NCBI GenBank assembly: GCA_934875675.1
Contig: CAKXIK010000051.1
Span: forward strand, 1-17,476
Length of the DNA: 17,476 nt
Reading direction: 5' to 3'
From: an uncultured bacterium
Lineage (GTDB): Bacteria; Bacillota; Clostridia; Oscillospirales; Acutalibacteraceae
Within the stretch, counting starts at the first letter, position 1. Every line of letters begins with the position of its first letter. The translations under genes were made by a program, and so were the position numbers. The notes beneath the pieces were generated by a model that worked only from the letters and a program-made list of their open reading frames with translations, searched no databases and was not told the origin of the DNA. Positions 1 to 7,930 of this stretch are shown in pieces.

Positions 1-601
1 GAATGCAGTCTGTCTGTGGATCCACAACCGGACCTCCTGCAGAAAGTGAATATGCGGTCGAGCCTGTCGGTGTGGAAAAAATCAAGCCGTCGGCACGATA
101 ATCACAAAAATGGCGTCCGTTACATTCTAACTGCAAATCAACCATATGGGGCAGTGCGCCTTTGGCTGCAACCACATCATTCAGTGCATACAATTGCTTT
201 GTGCTTTCACCCTGTCTAACCGTAACATTGAGCAACATGCGCTGTTCAATGCTGTATTGTCCGGTAATCAAGCGCTGCAAGCTATCTGTTTCATTAATTT
301 CGATTCCAGCTAAAAAGCCCAGCCTACCGCAATTGACACCTAAAAGCGGTTTATCAAATTCCACGGCATGCTTTGCGGCATGCAGAATCGTTCCATCTCC
401 GCCGATTGTTACAATCGCATGGCACTGCTGAAGCATTTTTTCAAAATCGCAGCAAAACCGAACACCCGGCACGGTTATGGCATTGCAGTATTCCGATGCC
501 ATAAAAAGTTGTGCGCCGAAGCCGAGCAGTTTGGTACAAACCTGCTGCGTGTATGGAACCGCATTCGTTTTTTGTAAATTGGGAATGATTACGATATTCA
601 T
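1..601 (-). CDS. nadK: NAD kinase, C-terminal part outside window
   Basis: ATP- (or polyphosphate-) dependent phosphorylation of NAD to NADP in the cytoplasm. My translation of the minus strand from the ATG at 601 gives 200 residues with no stop before the window edge. The family landmarks are all there: GGDGT at residues 67-71 (nucleotide/phosphate loop), the NDVV form of the NE/D motif at 141-144, and the conserved block DGLIFSTPTGSTAYS at 171-185 followed by LSAGGP. The family is usually about 280-300 residues, so roughly one third is missing. It begins 40 bp after the tlyA stop and is probably cotranscribed with dxs and tlyA. An AAAGGCATGG block lies at 612-621; its own ATG opens a five-codon frame whose TGA overlaps the nadK start. 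In many Clostridia nadK occupies this place before argR and recN. The function is secure. Confidence 0.93.
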   Translation of the reverse strand, partial: MNIVIIPNLQKTNAVPYTQQVCTKLLGFGAQLFMASEYCNAITVPGVRFCCDFEKMLQQCHAIVTIGGDGTILHAAKHAVEFDKPLLGVNCGRLGFLAGIEINETDSLQRLITGQYSIEQRMLLNVTVRQGESTKQLYALNDVVAAKGALPHMVDLQLECNGRHFCDYRADGLIFSTPTGSTAYSLSAGGPVVDPQTDCI

Positions 602-641
602 AGGAGGCGTTCCATGCCTTTCGTTTCGCAGGGATTCGCAA

Positions 642-1457
642 TTAAGGCTGCTCCCCGTTTAATTCCATATGAGAACGTGCAACCAGCGCCGGAATATCCA
701 CCGGCAAAAGCTGCGGTGATTGTGATTTTTCAAGAAACATCAAATATTCAATATTGCCTTCCGGTCCGCGCACCGGAGAAAAATCAAGGCCAAGAACAGA
801 AAAACCCGTCTGCACCGCAAATGCCGTAATTTTGTCAATTACTTCTTCATGCAGCGCCGGCTCCCGTACCACGCCTTTTTTGCCCACACGGCCTTTCCCC
901 ACTTCAAACTGCGGCTTGATCAGGCAGACCGCTCGACCGCCTTCCTTTAAAAAACGAAAGGCAACTGGCAACACAAGAGTCAGCGAAATAAATGAAACGT
1001 CCACACTAAAAAAATCAACCGGCTGCGGTACCTGCTCCTCTGTAATATGGCGAATATTGGTGCGCTCCAGATTGACTACCCGTTCGTCGGTTCTCAGCTT
1101 CCACGCAAGCTGACCATATCCCACATCAATCGCGTAAACACAGGACGCACCGTTTTGCAGCATGCAGTCGGTAAAGCCACCGGTGGAAGCACCGATATCC
1201 ATGGTCACGCAGTCTGCAAGCGTAATCGGGAATACCTGCATCGCTTTTTCCAGCTTTAGACCGCCGCGGCTGACATAAGCAAGCTTTTTGCCGCGAACCT
1301 CAAATTTCATCTCCGCCGTAACGCTCATGCCGGGCTTGTCCGCCTTTTGATTATCGACATAAACATCTCCAGCCATAATCATTCCCTTGGCCTGCTCGCG
1401 GCTTTGCACCAGCCCCAGCTCTACAAGCATCTGATCCAATCGTTTTTTTTCTATCAA
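642..1457 (-). CDS. tlyA: TlyA family rRNA (cytidine-2'-O)-methyltransferase / hemolysin-like protein
   Basis: TlyA-type enzymes 2'-O-methylate cytidines in 16S and/or 23S rRNA using S-adenosylmethionine. Residues 1-60 form an S4 RNA-binding domain (KKRLDQMLVELGLVQSREQA). An FtsJ/RrmJ-like Rossmann fold follows: SAM-binding motif DIGASTGGFTD at 87-97, DVSFISL at 153-159, IKPQFEVG at 180-187 and SPVRGPEGNIEYL at 227-239. The product is 271 residues, a normal length. I choose the TTG at 1457, which overlaps the dxs stop as TTGA and has GGAG eight bases upstream. A GTG at 1466 is in frame and would add three residues, but it directly abuts GGAG. It sits between dxs and nadK, the same place as yqxC in B. 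subtilis. Whether it methylates one or both rRNAs cannot be told from sequence. Confidence 0.92.
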   Translation of the reverse strand: MIEKKRLDQMLVELGLVQSREQAKGMIMAGDVYVDNQKADKPGMSVTAEMKFEVRGKKLAYVSRGGLKLEKAMQVFPITLADCVTMDIGASTGGFTDCMLQNGASCVYAIDVGYGQLAWKLRTDERVVNLERTNIRHITEEQVPQPVDFFSVDVSFISLTLVLPVAFRFLKEGGRAVCLIKPQFEVGKGRVGKKGVVREPALHEEVIDKITAFAVQTGFSVLGLDFSPVRGPEGNIEYLMFLEKSQSPQLLPVDIPALVARSHMELNGEQP

Positions 1458-3325
1458 TTTGAACACTCCATCGTGATAAAATCGGCAAGAGATTTTGCAT
1501 CCAGCCCGTTTTGCAGCATCTGACTGCGCTCACAAGCGTGCGGAACAAAATGATCCTGCACGGCACGCAAACGAAACCTTCCGGCAAAATTCTGCTCGGC
1601 AAGCAAGCGCAGAAAATGCTCTCCCACTCCGCCTGCCGCCATTGCCTCTTCGGCAAAAATAACGTGCTGATATTCTGCCGCTGCACAAACTGCCTGCTGC
1701 GCAACAGGACGAATACAATTGAGCTTGAGCAGTGAAATCGAAATTCCGCTTTGATTTAAAAGCTCCCTCGCCTGTATACATTCGGCAAACAGCCTGCCAT
1801 AGGTTACGAGCAGAATCCTTGCATCGGGCTGCAAAATCAGGTCATAATCCTGTTTTCCGCTTGAAAGAGGCAAGTTTTCGGGCTTTTTGGGTTCTACTCC
1901 GCGCGGATACCGCACGACCGATGGACCCTTCCCTTCATAAATTGCCCGGCGTAACAGACACGCCAGTTCATCAAAGTAAGTCGGGGCATAGATGGTCAAA
2001 CCCGGAATCGCATTGCAGAACGCGGGGTCAAACAGCCCCTGATGCGTCGCACCGTCATTCCCCACAAAACCCGCACGATCCACCGCCAGAACAATCCGAA
2101 GATTTTGCAGTGCTGCATCGTGAATGATCTGATCGTATGCCCGCTGCAGGAAAGTGGAATAAACCGCAAAGACCGGCTTCATTCCATTTGCGGCAAGCCC
2201 GGCTGCAAACGTGACCGCACATTCCTCCGCAATACCAACATCATAAAAACGGCCCGGAAAACGGCGCGCAAACTGTGTCAGCCCTGTACCCGCTTTCATT
2301 GCTGCCGTAATGGCACAAACCGTTGGATCTTTCTCAGCAATCTCGCAAAGCTCGCGTCCGAAAACATCGGAATAACCATCACCCGAAAGCTGCTTTTCGC
2401 CGGTATCCACATCAAAGCTGCCAATTCCGTGAAAATCCCGCGGATTTTTTTCCGCAAAGGAATATCCCTTTCCCTTGACAGTGCATGCATGAATCAACAC
2501 CGGATAGTTTGCGTTACGCGCAATGGTCAGCGCACGCTCGAGCGTCGCAATGTCATGCCCGTCAATCGGACCGATATAGTGAAAACCCATCTCTTCAAAG
2601 ATGTTGGAATGATAAATTGTATTTTTCAGCGCACCCTTTGCACGGGAAACACTGTTGCGCAGCGGGGTTCCCACTACCGGAATATGGTTCAGGAAATTCT
2701 CCAGACCATTTTTGACATGGCGATAGCCGTTTTTTGTGCGGATAACTGCAAGATAGCGCGCCATAGCACCCACATTGCGGTTGATGGACATCTTATTGTC
2801 ATTTAAAATCACCGTAAAGTTACGGCGGTATCTTCCTGCATTGTTGAGTCCCTCGTATGCCAATCCGCCGGAAAGCGCGCCATCCCCAATCACTGCGATA
2901 ACATGACGATTTGTGTGACCGGAAATTTCATTTGCACACGCAAGGCCAAGCGCCGAAGCAATGGAGGTGCTGCTATGCCCGGTGCTGAACACATCCAGAG
3001 GGCTTTCCTCTCTGTTCGGAAAACCGGAAATGCCACCCTCGCGGCGCAGGGTAGAAAAGGTCTGCTGTCTGCCGGAAAATAACTTATGGGTATAGCACTG
3101 ATGACCAACGTCCCACACAATCTGATCCTGCGGGAGCGAAAAAATGCGATAAAGCGCAACCGTAAGCTCCACCACGCCAAGATTGGACGAAAGATGTCCG
3201 CCGTTCTCGGCAACGGTTTCAATCAGCTTTTCACGAATTTCTTCACACAGCACCGGAAGCTCTGATTCCGAAAACCTTTTTACATCATCGGGTTTTGTAA
3301 CTTTTTGCAACAAAGACTGAGCCAT
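1454..3325 (-). CDS. dxs: 1-deoxy-D-xylulose-5-phosphate synthase
   Basis: Thiamine-diphosphate enzyme that condenses pyruvate and glyceraldehyde 3-phosphate, the first step of the non-mevalonate isoprenoid pathway. The product is 623 residues, full length. Visible landmarks are HLSSNLG with the catalytic-region His at residue 44, WDVGHQCYTHK at 71-81, and the ThDP/Mg motif from GDGALSGG (148) to NDNKMSI (175). The central transketolase region includes VGIAEECAV with the cofactor-activating Glu, and THQGLFD. A C-terminal transketolase domain completes the fold. The start is the ATG at 3325, with an AAAGGTATGG block upstream; the first ATG of that block is out of frame. It has its own sigma-A-like promoter at 3472-3500 and a leader of about 140 bases with an inverted repeat. 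It overlaps tlyA by 4 bp at its 3' end. Confidence 0.97.
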   Translation of the reverse strand: MAQSLLQKVTKPDDVKRFSESELPVLCEEIREKLIETVAENGGHLSSNLGVVELTVALYRIFSLPQDQIVWDVGHQCYTHKLFSGRQQTFSTLRREGGISGFPNREESPLDVFSTGHSSTSIASALGLACANEISGHTNRHVIAVIGDGALSGGLAYEGLNNAGRYRRNFTVILNDNKMSINRNVGAMARYLAVIRTKNGYRHVKNGLENFLNHIPVVGTPLRNSVSRAKGALKNTIYHSNIFEEMGFHYIGPIDGHDIATLERALTIARNANYPVLIHACTVKGKGYSFAEKNPRDFHGIGSFDVDTGEKQLSGDGYSDVFGRELCEIAEKDPTVCAITAAMKAGTGLTQFARRFPGRFYDVGIAEECAVTFAAGLAANGMKPVFAVYSTFLQRAYDQIIHDAALQNLRIVLAVDRAGFVGNDGATHQGLFDPAFCNAIPGLTIYAPTYFDELACLLRRAIYEGKGPSVVRYPRGVEPKKPENLPLSSGKQDYDLILQPDARILLVTYGRLFAECIQARELLNQSGISISLLKLNCIRPVAQQAVCAAAEYQHVIFAEEAMAAGGVGEHFLRLLAEQNFAGRFRLRAVQDHFVPHACERSQMLQNGLDAKSLADFITMECSN

Positions 3326-3353
3326 TCAAAGACCATACCTTTCCACGAAACCT

Positions 3354-3397
3354 GTACTTTGTTCTTTACTATTATGACACAAACAGGAGCAAAGTAC
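3354..3397 (-). repeat. Inverted repeat in the dxs leader
   Basis: GTACTTTG at 3354-3361 is matched by its exact reverse complement CAAAGTAC at 3390-3397, with 28 bases between. It lies in the transcribed leader between the dxs promoter and the dxs ribosome-binding site. There is no U-tract directly after it, so it is not a standard terminator. It may be an RNA stem or a protein-binding site; function unknown. Confidence 0.45.
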
Positions 3398-3471
3398 CGT
3401 TTGAAAGAACATCTCACCATCTTTATGGCGGCACCGCCCAAAGCGCGGCGTTCGTTCGGTCTGTTGTTATT

Positions 3472-3500
3472 ATCATACATGAATTTGTGTATTAATTCAA
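3472..3500 (-). promoter_or_regulatory. Sigma-A type promoter for dxs
   Basis: Reading the minus strand, TTGAAT (3500-3495) is followed after 17 bases by TATGAT (3477-3472). These match the -35 TTGACA in four and the -10 TATAAT in five of six positions, at ideal spacing. It lies just downstream of the DUF212 gene stop at 3510 and about 145 bases before the dxs start. The dxs-tlyA-nadK group can therefore be transcribed independently of the upstream ispA cluster. Confidence 0.65.
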
Positions 3501-3509
3501 TAGTTCAAA

Positions 3510-3965
3510 TCATACCAGCACGCCGATTGCAATTCCCAGAATCGTACCGCTGAGAACCTCCAGCGGTGTATGGCCCAAAAGCTCTTTGAGTTCATTAAAC
3601 TTAACTTTACTTTCTTCATTGCCAAGCTGCGTTTGAAAAAGGCTGGTAATCAAATTCAGCATTTTTGCATGTTCGCCCGCCTGTCTGCGCACACCCATTG
3701 CATCATAAATGACAATCATGGCAAAGCAGAGTGCAATTGCAAATTCTGCAGAAGCTGCACCGCAATATTTTGCCACCGAAGCCGTTAATGCCATCACCAT
3801 GGAAGAATGCGAGCTTGGCATTCCTCCTGCACCGTAAAGCCGTTCCAGATCAAAGCTGCGATTGCGCACAAAATAGAGTAGTGTCTTGATAACCTGTGCG
3901 AAAAGCCAGGCAAAAAAGATTGCAATAATCGTTCGGTTTGAGATAAAATCCTGAAAAAAGTTCAT
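3510..3965 (-). CDS. DUF212 / divergent PAP2 family membrane protein (YuiD-like)
   Basis: A 151-residue integral membrane protein of the DUF212 (divergent PAP2) family. It resembles acid phosphatase/vanadium haloperoxidase-type phosphatases that act on lipid or isoprenoid phosphates. Family signatures are GGMPSSHSS at residues 47-55, YDAMGVRRQAG at 87-97, and LGHTPLEV at 130-137. Hydrophobic segments lie near residues 11-32, 73-88 and 135-151. The start is the ATG at 3965, with AAAGGA about twelve bases upstream. It lies 35 bp after ispA and before dxs, so a role on isoprenyl (di)phosphates is attractive. That role is inference from context; no substrate is established for this family as far as I know. 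Confidence 0.85.
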   Translation of the reverse strand: MNFFQDFISNRTIIAIFFAWLFAQVIKTLLYFVRNRSFDLERLYGAGGMPSSHSSMVMALTASVAKYCGAASAEFAIALCFAMIVIYDAMGVRRQAGEHAKMLNLITSLFQTQLGNEESKVKFNELKELLGHTPLEVLSGTILGIAIGVLV

Positions 3966-4000
3966 GATTTCAGATGTTCCTTTCCTTTTGAAACCGACCT

Positions 4001-4891
4001 TTAGTGACGACGGTGGGCAAGCATCTGCGCAAGATCACAAAGTGCATCTGCTGATGTGCCAAATGGACGAAGTGCCTGTTGCGCAGTATGTGTCATCTCT
4101 TCGACTATTTTCCCTGCCTGTTGTAAGCCCAACAGAGAAACATAGGTTGACTTTTCATTGGCTGTATCGCTGCCAATCGGCTTGCCCAGCAGAGACGCAT
4201 CTCCCTCCACATCCAACATATCATCACGAATCTGGAATGCAAGACCAATATTTTCTGCATAAACGTCCGCTGCTGCAATCAAATCGCTGCGATTGCCCAG
4301 AATGCATCCCATCCGGCAAGCTGCACGGATTAGCCCCACCGTTTTGCCGTTATCCATCCGGCGGAGAACGTCGAGACCGACCTGCTTCCCCTCGGATTCC
4401 AAATCAATCATCTGTCCGCCGATCATGCCAGATACGCCGGATAAGCCTGCAAGACATTGGGTCGCCTCCAATGCAGTCTGTGGCGGCACCGTGCCGGCGG
4501 AAAGCGCAGTTTCAAATGCGCAGTTGAGCAGTGCGTCCCCGGCAAGCAGCGCGGTCGCCTCTCCAAAGGCTTTGTGCGTGGACGGCTTGCCTCGGCGCAT
4601 CGCATCGTTATCCATACAAGGCAGATCATCGTGAATCAGGGAATAGGAATGAATCATTTCAAGCGCACAGGCAAACGGCAGTGCTGCATGAACATCTCCG
4701 CCGCAGGCATGGCAAAACTCCAGCACCAGCACCGGACGAATACGCTTCCCGCCTCCTACAACGGCATATCGCATCGCACGGTGCAAGACCGAACATTCGG
4801 GGTCTGACGCCGTTTCCTTTGGCAGAAAGTCATCAAGCCCCTGTTCAATCATCGGTAAATACGCCTCAAATAATTCATTCGAAGTTTTCAT
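4001..4891 (-). CDS. ispA: Farnesyl diphosphate synthase (short-chain polyprenyl synthase)
   Basis: Trans-prenyltransferase that condenses isopentenyl diphosphate with dimethylallyl and geranyl diphosphate. It has 296 residues, normal for IspA. GGGKRIRP at 46-53 binds the diphosphate. The first Asp-rich motif DDLPCMD is at 88-94, with the two-residue insertion typical of bacterial farnesyl synthases. GGQMIDL is at 158-164, and the second Asp-rich motif DDMLD at 223-227. Tyr83 lies five residues before the first Asp motif, as in E. coli IspA, which favours a C15 product; chain length is an inference. The ATG at 4891 lies 17 bp inside the end of xseB, indicating translational coupling, with AAAGGA upstream. 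It belongs to the xseA-xseB-ispA module found in many bacteria. Confidence 0.95.
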   Translation of the reverse strand: MKTSNELFEAYLPMIEQGLDDFLPKETASDPECSVLHRAMRYAVVGGGKRIRPVLVLEFCHACGGDVHAALPFACALEMIHSYSLIHDDLPCMDNDAMRRGKPSTHKAFGEATALLAGDALLNCAFETALSAGTVPPQTALEATQCLAGLSGVSGMIGGQMIDLESEGKQVGLDVLRRMDNGKTVGLIRAACRMGCILGNRSDLIAAADVYAENIGLAFQIRDDMLDVEGDASLLGKPIGSDTANEKSTYVSLLGLQQAGKIVEEMTHTAQQALRPFGTSADALCDLAQMLAHRRH

Positions 4892-5123
4892 TGTATTGAT
4901 TTTCCTTTCCGGCTTTTGGCAAAGACTGTGTTTCGTCGGTTGTTAACAGCTCCACCTTTTGCTCGGCGGTTTTCAGCGTTTTTTCACACAAACGGGAGAG
5001 CTTTGTCCCTTCCTCGAACAGCTTCAGCGCAGAATCCAATGGCTCCTCTCCTGATTCCAGCAAACGGACAATCTCCTCCAGCCGCTGCATCGCCTGCTCA
5101 AACCCCGGTTCCTTTTTTGCCAT
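4875..5123 (-). CDS. xseB: Exodeoxyribonuclease VII small subunit
   Basis: Small subunit of exonuclease VII; several copies bind one XseA to form a processive single-strand DNase that acts from both 5' and 3' ends. The product has 82 residues with the characteristic motif FEQAMQRLEEIVRLLESGE at residues 8-26 and LDSALKLFEEGTKLSRLCEK after it, two helices rich in heptad hydrophobics. I choose the ATG at 5123 because an AAAGGTATGG block precedes it at proper distance. The upstream in-frame ATG at 5135 is inside that block and abuts the ribosome-binding bases. The gene starts 22 bp after xseA and overlaps ispA by 17 bp. Confidence 0.93.
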   Translation of the reverse strand: MAKKEPGFEQAMQRLEEIVRLLESGEEPLDSALKLFEEGTKLSRLCEKTLKTAEQKVELLTTDETQSLPKAGKENQYNENFE

Positions 5124-5145
5124 ATCGTTCACCATACCTTTCGGA

Positions 5146-6363
5146 TCATTCAGCTTGCCTATCTTTTCGTTCCAGCACGCTACACCGCAGCGAACCGTCC
5201 TTCATGCGGACAGTAATATGATCACCCGGAATCAACGCTTGAGAGGAGCCTTGTGCAGCCCCGTCCTTTTCCACCACGGCATATCCGCGGGAAAGCACGG
5301 CAAGCGGGCTGAGCGCATGCAATCTGGCGCATACGGAAGCAACTTCTGTTCTTTTTTGCCGCAGATTTCTTTGTGTCAATTGCACCATGCGTCTGGTCAA
5401 ATCATCGAGCCGAACCCGATGATTTTCATAGATCATCTGCGGCATGGTAAGACATCGCCGGCTCGCAGCCATCTGAAAGCGACGCCGGCTTTGCTCCAAT
5501 CGGGCAGTAAGCACCGTTTGCATGGTATTCCGCTGACGGGCAATGCGAAAAAGCAGCGCATCCGTTTCCGGAACTGCACATTCCGCCGCCGCAGATGGTG
5601 TGGGGGCACGGAGATCGGCAGCATAGTCGCACAAGGTTGTATCTGTTTCATGACCAACGGCAGAGATCACCGGAATGGTTGATGCTGCAACGGCGCGCAC
5701 GACCGCTTCTTCATTGAATGCCCACAAGTCCTCTGCCGAACCGCCGCCACGCCCCACAATCATCACATCGGCAGCATGCAGCTCGTTCATTCGGCGCACC
5801 GCAGCTGCAATCTGCTCTGCTGCACCATCCCCCTGCACCGGCACCGGCGCAAAAATAATCCTTGCCAAAGGGAATCGGCGCGCTGTGACATGCAAAATGT
5901 CCTGCACGGCAGCACCCGTGGGCGAGGTGATCACGCCAACGCGCATCGGGCAGCCCGGAATGGGCTTTTTGCGGGAAACATCAAACAAGCCCTCTTGCTG
6001 CAGTCTTTGACGCAGCTGTTCAAAAGCGACTGCCAGTGCACCCGCGCCGTCCGGCTGCAAATCATCACAATAAAGTTGATACTGCCCGCTCTTTTCATAA
6101 AGCGAGACATGACCGCGTGCTAAAATCTTCATGCCATCCTGCGGGCGAAAGCGCAGACGCATCGCCTGCTGACGAAACATAACTGCATGAATGACGCTGC
6201 GATCATCCTTGAGGTTAAAATAATAATGACCGGACGCAAGGTGTGCCTTGAAATTTGAAATTTCACCGTTGAGATAAACATCAGTAAGGTTTTCATCCCC
6301 GTCGAGCAGCGCACGCAAATACATTGTCAGCTGCGAAACGGTGAGTACCATGGGACGTTTCAT
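5146..6363 (-). CDS. xseA: Exodeoxyribonuclease VII large subunit
   Basis: Catalytic subunit of exonuclease VII. The product is 405 residues, a normal length. An N-terminal OB-fold spans about 6-100 (VLTVSQLT, VYLNGEISNFK, SGHYYFNLKD). The nuclease domain holds ITSPTGAAVQD at 145-155, GRGGGSAEDLWAFN at 204-217, and VGHETDTTLCDYAADLRAPTPSAAAE spanning 236-261, followed by a long helical region and a C-terminal RGYAVV segment. The ATG at 6363 is chosen because a full AAGGAGG lies eight bases upstream. An open frame extends to 6459 but lacks a ribosome-binding site. It lies 74 bp after the TsaD-like gene and before xseB, so both subunits are probably cotranscribed. Confidence 0.96.
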   Translation of the reverse strand: MKRPMVLTVSQLTMYLRALLDGDENLTDVYLNGEISNFKAHLASGHYYFNLKDDRSVIHAVMFRQQAMRLRFRPQDGMKILARGHVSLYEKSGQYQLYCDDLQPDGAGALAVAFEQLRQRLQQEGLFDVSRKKPIPGCPMRVGVITSPTGAAVQDILHVTARRFPLARIIFAPVPVQGDGAAEQIAAAVRRMNELHAADVMIVGRGGGSAEDLWAFNEEAVVRAVAASTIPVISAVGHETDTTLCDYAADLRAPTPSAAAECAVPETDALLFRIARQRNTMQTVLTARLEQSRRRFQMAASRRCLTMPQMIYENHRVRLDDLTRRMVQLTQRNLRQKRTEVASVCARLHALSPLAVLSRGYAVVEKDGAAQGSSQALIPGDHITVRMKDGSLRCSVLERKDRQAE

Positions 6364-6437
6364 TCTCTTGCCTCCTTGTCCGTCATTTTTCAGAATCGTT
6401 CGGATTTCATCCTTGCATACTGATAGAAAAGCCACTC

Positions 6438-7367
6438 TTAGGAAAAAGACTTCATCCACCCGAGCAGCGCCACTCCTGCAGCATTGTCACACGAAAATTC
6501 CGGTGCAGCAAAACTTGCTCCGTATTTTCCCCCAAGCCTTGCGCTGATGATGGAATTTGACATCACTCCCCCGGCAAAAACAAGGGGTAAGTTTCCATAT
6601 TTTTGAATCAGACATTCCGTCATTGCATCCAATGCAGCGCAGACGGAATCGATGCAGAATTTTGCAATATTCTTGGGCTCTTCACCCTGCTGCTGCATTT
6701 TTTTGCATTGATTTTCAATGCCGGAAAGCGAACAGCTGCCGTCACGAAGCGTGGGACGAATTTTAAATTCTGCCGTGCTCTGTTGTGCCAGCCGGTCAAG
6801 CTCCCTACCCGCCGGAAATGGAAGCCCGAGCATCACACCCACGCGGTCAACCGCCTGCCCTGCTTTAAGGTCCAGTGAAGAGGCAACCAGTTGGGGCATA
6901 AACACCCGCTGTACATCCGGCTCCACCAGCAAGGCATCCGTGGTTCCGCCCGAAACATGGAACGCCAGAAAACGCCGATGCATCCAATCCAGTTTTCCGC
7001 AGGAATAAAGCGCAGCAGCCAGATGCCCGTGCTGGTGAGAACATTGAGTCAGCGGCAGAGAAAACGCAGAAGCCATGGTTTCTGCCATTGCCGCCCCGAC
7101 CGTGAAACACGGCATATAGGAGCCTTCCTGCTCGCGCGGACGGGTGGAAACACTCACCGCATCCGGATGGCTTTCCGTCTGCGCAAAAAGCTTTTTCACC
7201 ACCTGCGGCAACTGCTGCGTGTGATGAAAAACGGCATCGCTTTGCTTGAGCCCAAGCGCGCCCTCCCGCACGGGAAGCAGCAGCTTTTCCTGCAGCATCG
7301 TTTCACCGTCGAACAGGGCTGCCGATGTGGTATAGTTGCTGGTATCGATCCCCAGCACACAGCTCAT
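6438..7367 (-). CDS. TsaD/Kae1/Qri7-like protein (M22 'peptidase' family), paralogue
   Basis: ASKHA-fold protein related to the tRNA threonylcarbamoyl transferase subunit TsaD, but divergent. It has 309 residues against about 340 for TsaD. It keeps an N-terminal phosphate loop (GIDTSNYTTS at 6-15, where TsaD has GIETSCDET), the metal ligands His111 and His115 (HQHGH), SGGTT at 139-143 (SGGHT in TsaD), KAGQAVDRVGVMLGL, AGGV at 265-268 and the metal Asp294 in CDNAAG. The start overlaps the nusB stop as ATGA, showing tight coupling. A similar protein annotated as peptidase M22 occurs in related Clostridia from my knowledge of the family. The true TsaD is expected elsewhere in the genome. Catalytic activity is uncertain. 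Confidence 0.8.
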   Translation of the reverse strand: MSCVLGIDTSNYTTSAALFDGETMLQEKLLLPVREGALGLKQSDAVFHHTQQLPQVVKKLFAQTESHPDAVSVSTRPREQEGSYMPCFTVGAAMAETMASAFSLPLTQCSHQHGHLAAALYSCGKLDWMHRRFLAFHVSGGTTDALLVEPDVQRVFMPQLVASSLDLKAGQAVDRVGVMLGLPFPAGRELDRLAQQSTAEFKIRPTLRDGSCSLSGIENQCKKMQQQGEEPKNIAKFCIDSVCAALDAMTECLIQKYGNLPLVFAGGVMSNSIISARLGGKYGASFAAPEFSCDNAAGVALLGWMKSFS

Positions 7368-7849
7368 TGCTCATTCTCCTGCACCGGAGCAGCTTCCCCG
7401 CTGGGCTTGGGCTCTTCGCACACAGGTGCTTCGGCAGGCTGCACTTCAGATTGCGCGCGGGAGATGCTGCCCAAAATACCGTTGATAAACGAGGCATCCG
7501 CCGGTGTGGCGAATTTTTTTGCAAGTTCAACTGCTTCATTGACGGCAACCGCAACGGGAACATCCTTGCTGAACTTCATTTCGTACACCGCAAGCCGCAG
7601 AATAGCAAGTGCTACACGGGAAAAACGCTGTTTTTTCCATCCCACTGCATACTGTTCAATCTGTGCATCGATTTCAGCAAGGTTTTGTGCAACGCCTTCG
7701 GCTGTTTTCTGCGCATAATCGCACAGCTCAAAATCACGCGCCAGCAATGCATTATCCATTAGCTCGTCCAGCGGGACATCATTGAAAATCCATTCAAAAA
7801 TAATTGCAAAAGCCTGCTCGCGCTGTTCACTTCGTTTTAGTTCTTTCAT
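7364..7849 (-). CDS. nusB: Transcription antitermination factor NusB
   Basis: NusB binds boxA RNA together with NusE (ribosomal protein S10) and promotes antitermination in rRNA operons. The 161-residue product is all-helical, with RSEQREQAFAIIFEW at 6-20, RFSRVALAILRLAVYEM at 75-91, AVNEAVELAKKF at 102-113 and FINGILGSI at 121-129. After residue 130 it has a tail of about 30 residues rich in Glu, Pro and Ala, longer than in most NusB proteins. The ATG at 7849 is chosen; an AAAGGAATGG block precedes it. An in-frame ATG at 7861 is inside the block, and the still longer open frame to 8002 runs through a terminator hairpin. First gene of the exoVII/ispA operon. Confidence 0.93.
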   Translation of the reverse strand: MKELKRSEQREQAFAIIFEWIFNDVPLDELMDNALLARDFELCDYAQKTAEGVAQNLAEIDAQIEQYAVGWKKQRFSRVALAILRLAVYEMKFSKDVPVAVAVNEAVELAKKFATPADASFINGILGSISRAQSEVQPAEAPVCEEPKPSGEAAPVQENEQ

Positions 7850-7888
7850 TTGAAAAACCATTCCTTTCCTTTTATGCGGAAAATCCAG

Positions 7889-7903
7889 AGCTGCTTTCCA
7901 GCT
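7889..7903 (-). repeat. Small hairpin between the leader terminator and nusB
   Basis: AGCTG (7889-7893) and CAGCT (7899-7903) are exact inverted repeats around a five-base loop, about 40 bases before the nusB start. The stem is short; it could shape the ribosome-binding region, but no function is shown. Confidence 0.3.
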
Positions 7904-7930
7904 TGGTGATAGAAACCCTTGATATAGGCT

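Noticed and set aside
2042..2806. Plus-strand open frame of 254 codons inside dxs
   Set aside because: It is antisense to the fully conserved dxs coding sequence, has no recognisable domain and looks like a codon-bias shadow. The same applies to plus-strand frames at 6891-7718 and 13368-14060.
6364..6459. Longer xseA start adding about 32 residues
   Set aside because: The ATG at 6363 has a full AAGGAGG at eight bases, and the extension has no similarity to the XseA N-terminus.
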